The translations under genes and the position numbers were made by a program. A stretch of 41,764 nucleotides of DNA from Legionellales bacterium RIFCSPHIGHO2_12_FULL_37_14 (GTDB lineage Bacteria; Pseudomonadota; Gammaproteobacteria; Legionellales; Legionellaceae): positions 10,454 through 52,217 of the forward strand of contig MHBC01000001.1 of the NCBI GenBank assembly GCA_001804735.1. Direction: 5' to 3'. The notes beneath the pieces are model-generated. The model had not been told where the DNA came from. It saw only the letters and a program-made list of their open reading frames with translations, and made no database searches. Shown here piece by piece: positions 9,283-16,850 of the stretch (positions are counted from its first letter, which is position 1; each line of letters starts with the position of its first letter).

Positions 9283-10001
9283 GTATTGTCCTCAAACACT
9301 TTCCCAAAGCGCCTTTGCCTTTTTTGAAAGGTTTTTATAGCCTCATCTAGATGAGTTTCAGTAAACTCTGGCCAGTAAACTTTAGTAAAATATAATTCAG
9401 TGTAGGCAATTTGCCAGAGTAAAAAATTGCTAATGCGTAACTCGCCACTGGTGCGAATAAATAAATCAGGAAGAGGCAAAGAGGCAGTTGCAAGGTATAA
9501 AGCAAAGCTATCTTCGTTTACTTCATCAATAGATATATTTCCTGCTTGCACTGCTTTAATAAGCGCTTTAGTAGCTTGAACAATGTCCCATTTACCCCCG
9601 TAATTGATAAATATGTTTAATATTAACTGCTGGTTTTTTTTAGTTTGTGCTTCAACTTCGTGAATTTTGCTCTGCAGCTCTTCTGCTAAAGGAGCAAAAT
9701 CACCGATAAACTTTAAACAGATATTTTGTTTTCTAAGATCTTCTATATTCTCTTGGATAGAAGTTATAAATAACTGCATTAACCCTGCAACTTCTTCTTT
9801 AGGTCTATTCCAGTTTTCGCTACTAAAGGCAAATAGGCTTAAAACAGGAACACCCCTCTTAAGACAAGCTTCAATGACACGTTTAACTGCGCTCATTCCT
9901 GCAATATGCCCTTGCTGCCTAGGTAATTTTTGCGCATTAGCCCACCTACCATTTCCATCCATGATAATTGCGATATGTTTAGGTATAGTAGGCTTTGCCA
10001 T
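9279..10001 (-). CDS. uppS: Undecaprenyl diphosphate synthase UppS
   Basis: Cis-prenyltransferase that elongates farnesyl diphosphate with isopentenyl diphosphate to C55 undecaprenyl diphosphate, the lipid carrier for peptidoglycan and LPS O-antigen. About 240 aa, normal length. Motifs: HIAIIMDGNGRWA with the catalytic Asp, GHIAGM, FSSENWNRP, and the C-terminal RTSGELRISNFLLWQIAYTE. The frame can be extended to a TTG at 10013, but ATG at 10001 (MAKPTIPKH) has GAG eight bases upstream and fits the usual short N-terminus before the DGNGRWA motif. First gene of a uppS-cdsA pair; the upstream frr/pyrH genes found in many relatives are absent, and gpmI diverges from it. Confidence 0.97.
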   Translation of the reverse strand: MAKPTIPKHIAIIMDGNGRWANAQKLPRQQGHIAGMSAVKRVIEACLKRGVPVLSLFAFSSENWNRPKEEVAGLMQLFITSIQENIEDLRKQNICLKFIGDFAPLAEELQSKIHEVEAQTKKNQQLILNIFINYGGKWDIVQATKALIKAVQAGNISIDEVNEDSFALYLATASLPLPDLFIRTSGELRISNFLLWQIAYTELYFTKVYWPEFTETHLDEAIKTFQKRQRRFGKVFEDNT

Positions 10002-10089
10002 AGTAATTCTCAAAATTAATTAAAAAGCGCGAATAGTCTAATAGTTTTGAGGTAAAATTCAATAATTTCTGCAATTTTAAGGACATTTT

Positions 10090-11625
10090 ATGCACAAAAA
10101 TAACACCCCTTTAGTTTTATTGATTTTAGATGGCTGGGGTAACAACGAAGAAAAACAATATAATGCAATAAAAGAAGCCCCAACTCCAAATTGGGATAAT
10201 TGGGTAAAAACCTATCCTTATGGTTTATTAAAAGCTTCAGGCGAAGCCGTAGGCCTGCCTAAGGGACAAATTGGCAACTCTGAAGTTGGACATATGCATA
10301 TTGGAGCTGGTCGCTTAATTTTACAGGATTTAACCAGGATAAATGCAGCGATAGCTACTAAAGAATGGGAGAAAAATAAAGTTTTATTAGATCTAATTAG
10401 CGCTAACACAAAAACAAATACCCTGCAGGTAATGGGGCTTTTATCCAAAGGAGGCGTGCATAGTCATGAAAAGCATTTACTTGCATTTTTATCTTTATGC
10501 GCTAAGCAAAAAATAAATGGTAAAGTTGCCTTACATTTATTTTTAGATGGCCGTGATACCTCCCCTAAAAGCGCAATTAAAAGTATAGAACTTATTGAAA
10601 AAGCCCTAAAAAATTACCCTTTTGCCCATATTGCAAGCCTTTGCGGGCGTTATTTTGCTATGGATAGAGATAAAAGATGGGATAGAACTCTTAAAGCCTA
10701 TGATCTCGTAACCCAAGGGATTGCTGATAAACAATTTCCTTCAGCAATGGATGCAATAAACTATTATTACCAAGAAAAATACTTTGATGAATTTATTCCC
10801 CCTACAGTTATTGGAGAAAAAACTGCTATGCAGAATAACGATAATTTATTTTTCTTTAACTTTAGGCCAGATAGGGCAAGACAATTGACTAATGCACTAA
10901 TAGCAACAGATTTTGCTGGCTTTACCCGTAAAAAAATAATTAATTGGCATAAAAAAGTCACTATGACGCCGTATCAAGATAATCTTCCTGCAGAAGTTGC
11001 CTTTCCTAAACAAGCGTTAAATGAAAATTTAGGAGCGGAATTATCTTTGGCGCACATTAAACAGCTTAGAATAGCCGAAACCGAAAAATATGCACATGTA
11101 ACCTTCTTTTTAAATGGTGGGCGCGAAAAACCTTACCCACTTGAAGATAGAATATTAATCCCTTCTCCTTTAGTTAAAACCTATGATCTAAAGCCCGAAA
11201 TGTCTGCAAGAGCCATAACCCAACAGTTAATTGAACAACTTAAAGCCAAAAAGTACGAGGTCATTATATGTAATTTTGCGAATGCCGACATGGTTGGCCA
11301 CACGGGCATTATGCCAGCTGCAATTGATGCAATTGCGTGCCTTGATGAATGCATGGGTGAGATTAAATCTCTAGTTATAAAACAAGGTGGATGTATGTTA
11401 ATAACCGCAGATCACGGGAATGCTGAAGTTATGTTTGATGAAAAAACAGGGCAAGCACATACCGCTCATACCAACCATTTGGTCCCATTTTTATTTATCG
11501 GGTCTCACTATCATTATCGTTGCGGAATTGGATCTCTAATTGATATTGCCCCAACCATTCTTTATTTACTTGGGATATCAAAACCTAAGGTAATGACAGG
11601 GCAATCTTTACTTTACTCTCCTTAA
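10090..11625 (+). CDS. gpmI: Phosphoglycerate mutase, cofactor-independent
   Basis: Interconverts 3- and 2-phosphoglycerate in glycolysis/gluconeogenesis using two Mn ions and a phosphoserine intermediate. The 511-aa length is typical. Visible motifs: LILDGWGNNEE with metal ligand Asp14, GNSEVGHMHIGAGR with nucleophile Ser64, LFLDGRDTSPKSA, GRYFAMDRDKRWDR, and the C-terminal metal sites NADMVGHTG and ITADHGNAE with HTAHTNHLVPF. ATG at 10090 follows AAGGA with suitable spacing. It is followed on the same strand by ctpA; in many gammaproteobacteria an envC-type murein hydrolase activator lies between these two, and it is missing here. Confidence 0.98.
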   Translation: MHKNNTPLVLLILDGWGNNEEKQYNAIKEAPTPNWDNWVKTYPYGLLKASGEAVGLPKGQIGNSEVGHMHIGAGRLILQDLTRINAAIATKEWEKNKVLLDLISANTKTNTLQVMGLLSKGGVHSHEKHLLAFLSLCAKQKINGKVALHLFLDGRDTSPKSAIKSIELIEKALKNYPFAHIASLCGRYFAMDRDKRWDRTLKAYDLVTQGIADKQFPSAMDAINYYYQEKYFDEFIPPTVIGEKTAMQNNDNLFFFNFRPDRARQLTNALIATDFAGFTRKKIINWHKKVTMTPYQDNLPAEVAFPKQALNENLGAELSLAHIKQLRIAETEKYAHVTFFLNGGREKPYPLEDRILIPSPLVKTYDLKPEMSARAITQQLIEQLKAKKYEVIICNFANADMVGHTGIMPAAIDAIACLDECMGEIKSLVIKQGGCMLITADHGNAEVMFDEKTGQAHTAHTNHLVPFLFIGSHYHYRCGIGSLIDIAPTILYLLGISKPKVMTGQSLLYSP

Positions 11626-11712
11626 ACCCAAGCCCCAAGAGGCAATTTGCAAAACTGTACTTTTGCACCACACTTAAGAAGACAAGACAACATTTTTTTT
11701 AAGGCGGAGAAA

Positions 11713-13038
11713 ATGCGTAGGCTAACTTGGGGTATGCAAATAGTATTTATTCTGTCAATGATGGTAATGTTATTCACGCCATCTTTTGCCAATGAAGAAG
11801 ATGAAACACAACAAGTTCCTATGGAGGAGGTGCAACGCTTTTCTAATGCTATGGGGCTTATTAAAAAGTATTATGTAAAACCTGTTGACGATAAAGTATT
11901 ATTTGAAAACGCTATACGCGGCATGTTAAGTGGCCTTGACCCTCACTCAGCTTATTTAGACGAAGCAGAATATACTGAACTCCAAACTGCAACTAGCGGA
12001 GAGTTTGGCGGTCTTGGAATAGAAGTGTCTATGGAAGATGATGTTATCAAAGTAATTACTCCTCTTGTAGATACCCCAGCTTACAATGCGGGGATAAAAT
12101 CTGGCGACTATATTATTAAAATTGGCCCTCAAGCAGTGCAAGGAATGAAGCTTAAAGATGCGGTTGACTTAATGCGCGGTCAGATAGGATCTAAGGTTAA
12201 TCTCACCATAGTCAGAAAAGGTGGCGATAAACCCAAAGTTTATCATTTAACCCGGGAAAAAATTATTATCAAAAGCGTAAAATCCCGTATTTTAGATAAC
12301 AATTATGGTTATGTAAGACTCACGCAATTTCAAGCCTTAACTCCTGAAGAAATGAAAAAAGCCATTCTTGCCTTAAAAAAACAAGCAGGTGGCGAGCTAA
12401 AAGGTCTGATTTTAGATTTACGTAACAACCCAGGAGGCTTGCTTGATGCTGCTATTCAAGTTTCAGATGCATTTTTAGATAAAACTAAACAATCTGCTAA
12501 ACCTGAATTAATCGTTTATACAGAAGGTCGTTTTCCGGGCTCTGAATTTAAGGCAATCGCAAACCCAGGAGATATCCTAAACAAGGCTCCCTTAGTAGTA
12601 TTAATTAACCATGGCTCAGCCTCAGCATCTGAAATTGTCGCTGGCGCATTAAAAGATAATAAACGCGCCATAGTTGTAGGCACTCAAAGCTTCGGTAAAG
12701 GATCTGTCCAAACAGTACTACCTGTAGATGATAAACGTGCGATTAAATTAACCACAGCGTTATACTACACACCTTCCGGAGTATCTATTCAAGCAAAAGG
12801 GATCACTCCTGATATAGTAATTGAAGAAATGAAAATCCCTAAAGATACTAACAATGATGCTTTAGAATTTAGTGAGGCTAGTTTAAATGGTCACTTAGCA
12901 AATAAAGCCGATCTGAAGAAAACTAAAGGAGCCATAGCCACAAAAAAAGTTGAGGATGAAGATGCCTTAATGCATGAGGATTATCAATTATATAGCGCCT
13001 TGACAATTTTAAGAGGAATAGCTGTAGCTGGACATTAA
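11713..13038 (+). CDS. ctpA: Carboxyl-terminal processing protease, S41 family
   Basis: Periplasmic serine protease with a Ser/Lys dyad, which trims or degrades envelope proteins, including peptidoglycan hydrolases in some species. I start it at ATG 11713, which has GGCGGAGA just upstream and gives a clear signal peptide (MRRLTWGMQIVFILSMMVMLF...SFA, cut near residue 28); a TTG at 11647 would add a meaningless leader. Order: signal peptide, short helical bundle, PDZ domain (about residues 85-165, GLGIEVSMEDDVIKV), then the S41 core with FGG-like LDLRNNPGGLLDAA, GSASASE (residues 301-307, catalytic Ser) and SFGKGSVQ (Lys329). 441 aa is in the usual range. Its last 30 bases overlap the opposite-strand gene at 13009. 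Confidence 0.95.
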   Translation: MRRLTWGMQIVFILSMMVMLFTPSFANEEDETQQVPMEEVQRFSNAMGLIKKYYVKPVDDKVLFENAIRGMLSGLDPHSAYLDEAEYTELQTATSGEFGGLGIEVSMEDDVIKVITPLVDTPAYNAGIKSGDYIIKIGPQAVQGMKLKDAVDLMRGQIGSKVNLTIVRKGGDKPKVYHLTREKIIIKSVKSRILDNNYGYVRLTQFQALTPEEMKKAILALKKQAGGELKGLILDLRNNPGGLLDAAIQVSDAFLDKTKQSAKPELIVYTEGRFPGSEFKAIANPGDILNKAPLVVLINHGSASASEIVAGALKDNKRAIVVGTQSFGKGSVQTVLPVDDKRAIKLTTALYYTPSGVSIQAKGITPDIVIEEMKIPKDTNNDALEFSEASLNGHLANKADLKKTKGAIATKKVEDEDALMHEDYQLYSALTILRGIAVAGH

Positions 13039-14265
13039 AGGCTCATGAGCTTCTTCTTGCAAGGGAGGCGACGCGGGCTTAAAAACGCTGTGTTTAAAAA
13101 GGTAGCTTAAATTTAAGTCTTTTTCGTCATCTTTAGGTTCAGTTAAGCTGTTAATAGGCTTTTTATCTTTATCTTTAGTTGCCTCATCCAGGATAGCTGT
13201 AAACTTTTCGGCTTTAGTGATTTGCCTTTTTATTTCTTCATCCAGCAAACTTATATACTTGGCATGCAAATTTTGTAACTCTAAAGATACATTTTTATTT
13301 GATATAAATTTAGGCCCATTAAAGTATTTTATTAATAATTTGTTGTAAGTAGAAAAATCTTTGTGGGTGAAACTTGTAATTAGAAGATGTCTCGCCTCCC
13401 GTAATAAATTAATTTTTACAACCTTATACCGCAGTTTTAATAACATAAAATCACGTGCTTCTTTAGGATTTGCCTCCTCCGTCAATTCTTTTATTGCCTT
13501 AATAAGCGTATTAATTGACTTTTCAAAACGCACGCTGCCTAAAAATCGCTTGTGATATTTATTAACATACTGCACTAATATAGCAAGCATTTGATTGTAA
13601 GGTTTAATTTTGCTATTAAGTTCTTGAGCGTTATGTACAGCAAGCGTTTTATCATCGCCAGCTTGCTCTTGTTGTAAAATATCTTGAATAATAAAAATAT
13701 CATTGGTTTTATTATTTGCATTAAGTGGCTCTATAGAAAATAATGCCGAAGGCAGATACTTCTTATGCAACACCTTCTGATAGAAAAGGCTAATAAGCTT
13801 TTCAGTTATCCTAACTGTTAAAGGCACAATAACGCTTTTTAATAAGAAAAATGAATTAATCGCAAAAGCAACAATCCCAATACAAGTTACCACACTTAAA
13901 AACGTACTAGCAGCTGTAAATAGTGGCAACAAAAAATAAACCGCAAGGCTAATAAACGCGGCAAGTGCAAGCACACTAATTGTAAATTCAACTAAAGACA
14001 TTTGTCCTTTATATAATCTATGAAAAAAGCTCGCTAAATACCCAAAGGCCAGCGCAACCCCAGCAATAATAAGAAAAGTCTCTTGACTTAATAAACTTGC
14101 AGTAACAATGGCAGGGGCAAGTAAAAAAACAATAAATTGCCTTGTCCCGAAAGTAATTAAAGCATGAAGATTTTCTCCCACCGTCAAGAATTTATCTCTA
14201 TTACGATTTTTCGGCCGGGCGAATCTTGCTTTATTTAAGCGTAAAAGTTTAGCATTTTTAAACAT
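13009..14265 (-). CDS. Orphan membrane protein with effector-like C terminus, 418 aa
   Basis: I do not recognise this family. The N-terminal ~35 residues are very basic. Four to five hydrophobic segments follow (about residues 38-175, e.g. FIVFLLAPAIVTASLLS, TFLIIAGVALAFGYLA, VLALAAFISLAVYFLLPLF, VVTCIGIVAFAINSFFLL), and then a ~230-residue soluble, helical, lysine-rich domain. The C terminus reads PPLQEEAHEPLMSSYSYSS: a Glu-rich patch followed by small and polar residues, which resembles the E-block type of Dot/Icm secretion signal. It starts with ATG at 14263-14265 without a strong Shine-Dalgarno. The 3' end overlaps ctpA by 30 bases in convergent orientation. An effector that inserts in a host membrane is a reasonable guess; an ordinary inner-membrane protein is the alternative. 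Confidence 0.8.
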   Translation of the reverse strand: MFKNAKLLRLNKARFARPKNRNRDKFLTVGENLHALITFGTRQFIVFLLAPAIVTASLLSQETFLIIAGVALAFGYLASFFHRLYKGQMSLVEFTISVLALAAFISLAVYFLLPLFTAASTFLSVVTCIGIVAFAINSFFLLKSVIVPLTVRITEKLISLFYQKVLHKKYLPSALFSIEPLNANNKTNDIFIIQDILQQEQAGDDKTLAVHNAQELNSKIKPYNQMLAILVQYVNKYHKRFLGSVRFEKSINTLIKAIKELTEEANPKEARDFMLLKLRYKVVKINLLREARHLLITSFTHKDFSTYNKLLIKYFNGPKFISNKNVSLELQNLHAKYISLLDEEIKRQITKAEKFTAILDEATKDKDKKPINSLTEPKDDEKDLNLSYLFKHSVFKPASPPLQEEAHEPLMSSYSYSS

Positions 14266-14370
14266 AATATCAGAAACAATAAATTCATTAAGGTGTAAAT
14301 AATCACAAACTGCGCTATATTTTAAATGATTGTTTTGAGTGGAGCAAGGCTTTAGGTGCTTGCAATCTTA

Positions 14371-14397
14371 ATGTTAGTCATTTAAAATGACTAACAT
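14371..14397 (+). promoter_or_regulatory. Palindromic operator of the first toxin-antitoxin pair
   Basis: A perfect inverted repeat with 13-bp arms ATGTTAGTCATTT and AAATGACTAACAT around one central base lies directly before the antitoxin Shine-Dalgarno. It is the expected autoregulatory site for a Phd/YefM antitoxin. The in-frame ATG at 14387 lies inside the palindrome, which argues against it as the start codon. Confidence 0.75.
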
Positions 14398-14407
14398 TGG
14401 AGGTAAT

Positions 14408-14632
14408 ATGTCGCAATTTAATATATACGCCGCTAAGGCACATCTATCATTGCTAGTGCAAAAGGCTTTATTAGGCGAAGAAGTAATTATTGCTCGGGAT
14501 AATAAACCAATGGTTAAATTGGTGGCCATTAATATTCCTAAAACTAAACGTCAACTAAATTTTGCTAAAGGAGTAATAAAGCTAGCTGCTGATTTTGATA
14601 AACCTTTAGAAGATTTTGGTGATTATCAATAA
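14408..14632 (+). CDS. Phd/YefM-type antitoxin
   Basis: 74-aa antitoxin of a type II module. The N-terminal part SQFNIYAAKAHLSLLVQKALLGEEVIIARDNKPMVKLV (given here by its ends) is the DNA-binding Phd fold: a beta strand, AKxxLSxLVxxALxGEE helix, then the hairpin VIIAR-x-x-KPMVKL. The C-terminal half (AADFDKPLEDF) is the acidic toxin-binding part. The start is ATG 14408 because GGAGG lies five bases upstream (ATTGGAGGTAATATG); the upstream ATG at 14387 is within the operator. Its stop overlaps the toxin ATG by one base, giving tight co-translation. The same family recurs at 23063-23302. Confidence 0.9.
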   Translation: MSQFNIYAAKAHLSLLVQKALLGEEVIIARDNKPMVKLVAINIPKTKRQLNFAKGVIKLAADFDKPLEDFGDYQ

Positions 14633-15018
14633 TGCGCATCCTTCTTGATACGCATACATTTTTATGGGCGGGCGTAGAGGCAGAAAAACTTAGCTCTAAA
14701 GCGCAAAATATTTTCTTGAATAATAAAAATGATTTATACCTTAGTATTGCTTCTATCTGGGAAATAGCCATAAAACATAGTCTTAATAAAATATCTTTTA
14801 ATAAGCCTATGGAGGCTTATCTTCTCGAGTCTCTTAATAAAAACACAATCAAAATTCTTAGTATAGACTTTCGTCATGCTATTAGAGTATCAACATTACC
14901 ATTTCACCATAGGGATCCATTTGATCGCCTGATTGTTTCGCAATCTTTAGAAGAAAAAATATCAATACTGAGCTGTGATGAAACATTAGATGCTTATGAT
15001 GTTGAGAGGTTATGGTAA
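14632..15018 (+). CDS. PIN-domain toxin (VapC-like ribonuclease)
   Basis: 128-aa PIN-domain protein, the toxin partner of the preceding antitoxin; such toxins usually cleave tRNA or rRNA. The four acidic residues of the Mg-binding site are present: Asp6 (ILLDTHTFLW), Glu44 (SIWEIAIK), Asp95/Asp98 (HRDPFDRLI) and Asp116 (SCDETLD). LLDTHxxLW and DPFDRLI are hallmarks of the PIN subgroup paired with Phd-type antitoxins. It starts at ATG 14632, one base inside the antitoxin stop (TAATG). No truncation is seen, so the module looks active. A paralogous toxin lies at 22684-23061. Confidence 0.92.
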   Translation: MRILLDTHTFLWAGVEAEKLSSKAQNIFLNNKNDLYLSIASIWEIAIKHSLNKISFNKPMEAYLLESLNKNTIKILSIDFRHAIRVSTLPFHHRDPFDRLIVSQSLEEKISILSCDETLDAYDVERLW

Positions 15019-15082
15019 TTGCCTCTTTCTCGAGTTAGCGTAAAATGCTAAACTTATTGGCCTTTTATTTAGATTTTGTGCT

Positions 15083-15421
15083 ATGTCTATTGCAGCTATT
15101 ATTAAGTCTCGGTTAACTTCGCAGTTTAACCCTATATTACTTGATGTTGTTAACGAATCTAATAATCATTCTGTACCGCCAAACTCGGAAACGCATTTTA
15201 AAATTGTTATGGTATGTAATGCGTTTGTTAACAAATCTTTAATTAAAAGACATCAAGCAGTCTACCAGGCATTGCAAGAATTACTGCCTAATCAAGGGAA
15301 TACTGCTAGTGTCCATGCTCTTGCATTACACCTATTTACCGCTGCTGAGTGGCAAAGTACGCAAAGTAAAGCCTTAAAATCTCCTCCTTGTCTTGGCGGC
15401 GGAGGCAAAAGTGCAGAGTAA
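15083..15421 (+). CDS. bolA: BolA family protein
   Basis: BolA-type protein; family members bind glutaredoxin/[2Fe-2S] clusters and some act as stress-responsive transcription regulators. Recognised by SETHFKIVMVCNAFVNKSLIKRHQAVYQAL and the downstream SVHALALHLFTAAEW, which match the BolA helix-turn-helix-like motif (FxGxSLxxRHRxVYxxL) and the IHALxLxxxTPxEW end. The first ~30 residues include the usual IxxxLxxxF helix. At 112 aa it is slightly longer than the usual ~100, with a low-complexity extra tail (LKSPPCLGGGGKSAE) that exists because the ribosome-binding site of the next gene lies in its 3' end. No clear Shine-Dalgarno precedes ATG 15083. Confidence 0.93.
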   Translation: MSIAAIIKSRLTSQFNPILLDVVNESNNHSVPPNSETHFKIVMVCNAFVNKSLIKRHQAVYQALQELLPNQGNTASVHALALHLFTAAEWQSTQSKALKSPPCLGGGGKSAE

Positions 15422-16811
15422 AGGCTTACAAGAACCGCAACATATGATTGGGGTTTTTACCTTGATTTTGCTTATTACAGGGGCAATTGACAGCATTCGT
15501 AATCTTCCCACCACTGCCCTTTTTGGTTCAAGCTTGTTTTTTTTCTTCAGCCTTTCTGCGCTTATTTTTTTATGCCCTGTTGGCCTTGTGGCAGCTGAGC
15601 TTGCTTCTACTTTTTCCGAGGAAGAAGGCGGGATTTTTACTTGGGTAAATCATGCTTTTGGCCAAAGGTGGGCATTTTTTACTGTGTGGCTGCAATGGAT
15701 TAATACTATCGTTTGGTACCCGACTATTTTATCTTTTATTGCGGGCACCTTAGCATATTTAATTAACCCAAGCCTTGCAGATAACAAGCTATATTTGATT
15801 ATTGTTATTTTAACGGTTTTTTGGGGGCTTACCTTTCTAGCCTTAAGAGGCTTACGCGCTTCGGCTTTTTTTGCCGGCTTTTGTGCAATTTTAGGCATGA
15901 TTTTACCTGTTGGATTTATTATAGGACTTGCTTTTTACTGGTGGTACTTAGGTAAACCTCTCGCTATTGATTTATCTTTAGCAAGTATTATGCCTAAATG
16001 GAGTCATACTCAATCATGGGGTTCTTTAACCGCCATAATTACTTCATTCTTAGGCATGGAGCTTGCCGCTGTACATGTGCGCCAAATTAAAAACCCGCAG
16101 CATAATTTTCCTAAAGCCATTTTTTGCTCAATTTTACTTATTCTAATTACTATGCTTTTAGGTTCTTTAGCTATCGCTATTGTTTTACCCAAAAATGATA
16201 TTAGTTTAGTAGACGGCGTAATGCAGGCTTTTACTAATTTTCTCAATGCTTATAAGTTTGGCTTTTTAATTCCTGTTACGGCTATTTTACTCTTACTAGG
16301 TAGCTTAGGAGGCATGATAAATTGGATAATCTCCCCTGCTAAAGGGCTTTTAATGGCTGCAGGACATGGTTACTTGCCAGCTAAGTTTTACCAACTCAAT
16401 AAACATGGTATGGCATCTTATATATTAATTACCCAAGCAATAATGGTTACTTTCCTATGCGCTGTTTTTTTATTATTTGCTAAAATTAATGCAATTTACT
16501 GGCTTTTTACCGCGCTTAGCACTGAGCTTTATCTTATTATGTATGTAATGATGTTTCTTGCCGCCATCAAGCTTAAACACGCTAAAACCCACAAAGCTGG
16601 CGCGTTTACCATCCCTTGCGGCAAAAAAGGATTGTACACTGTAGCAATAATAGGCTTAATTGGCTGCTTTATCACTTTAATCGTAGGATTTATCCCGCCA
16701 CAACAAACCATAGACATAGGCGGTGATAATTACTTTAGAGTAATCTTTGCTTTAGGCTTAACTATCATGGTTAGCCCTATTTTATTTCTCAAAAAAAGTT
16801 GCAAAAGATAG
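15411..16811 (+). CDS. Amino acid permease, APC superfamily
   Basis: Inner-membrane amino-acid transporter or antiporter with about 12 hydrophobic segments across 466 aa. It begins with a typical APC first helix (GVFTLILLITGAIDSIRNLPTTALFGSS), followed by the conserved AELASTFSEEEGGIFTWVNHAFG (helix 3 region, given by its features: E-x-x-x-x-F-x-x-GG) that is close to the glutamate/GABA antiporter (GadC-like) branch. The substrate cannot be read from sequence. I take GTG at 15411 as the start because GGAGG lies at 15401-15405, five bases upstream; a TTG at 15393 would place the initiator before that site. The gene overlaps bolA by 11 bases, so the two are translationally coupled. Confidence 0.9.
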   Translation: MQSKGLQEPQHMIGVFTLILLITGAIDSIRNLPTTALFGSSLFFFFSLSALIFLCPVGLVAAELASTFSEEEGGIFTWVNHAFGQRWAFFTVWLQWINTIVWYPTILSFIAGTLAYLINPSLADNKLYLIIVILTVFWGLTFLALRGLRASAFFAGFCAILGMILPVGFIIGLAFYWWYLGKPLAIDLSLASIMPKWSHTQSWGSLTAIITSFLGMELAAVHVRQIKNPQHNFPKAIFCSILLILITMLLGSLAIAIVLPKNDISLVDGVMQAFTNFLNAYKFGFLIPVTAILLLLGSLGGMINWIISPAKGLLMAAGHGYLPAKFYQLNKHGMASYILITQAIMVTFLCAVFLLFAKINAIYWLFTALSTELYLIMYVMMFLAAIKLKHAKTHKAGAFTIPCGKKGLYTVAIIGLIGCFITLIVGFIPPQQTIDIGGDNYFRVIFALGLTIMVSPILFLKKSCKR

Positions 16812-16821
16812 TCTATAATTT
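16808..16821 (+). promoter_or_regulatory. Promoter box of the first coiled-coil gene
   Basis: ATAGTCTATAATTT at 16808-16821 contains TATAAT (16814-16819) and is identical over 14 bases to 19684-19697, which stands at the same place before the paralogous gene. No good -35 hexamer is visible at 16-19 bp, so an activator or an extended -10 could be involved. Confidence 0.5.
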
Positions 16822-16850
16822 ATCTATATAGATCAAATTAAGGCAAAGAA

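Noticed and set aside
9667-10023. A 118-codon plus-strand frame opposite uppS
   Set aside because: Antisense to a well-conserved enzyme and without a ribosome-binding site.
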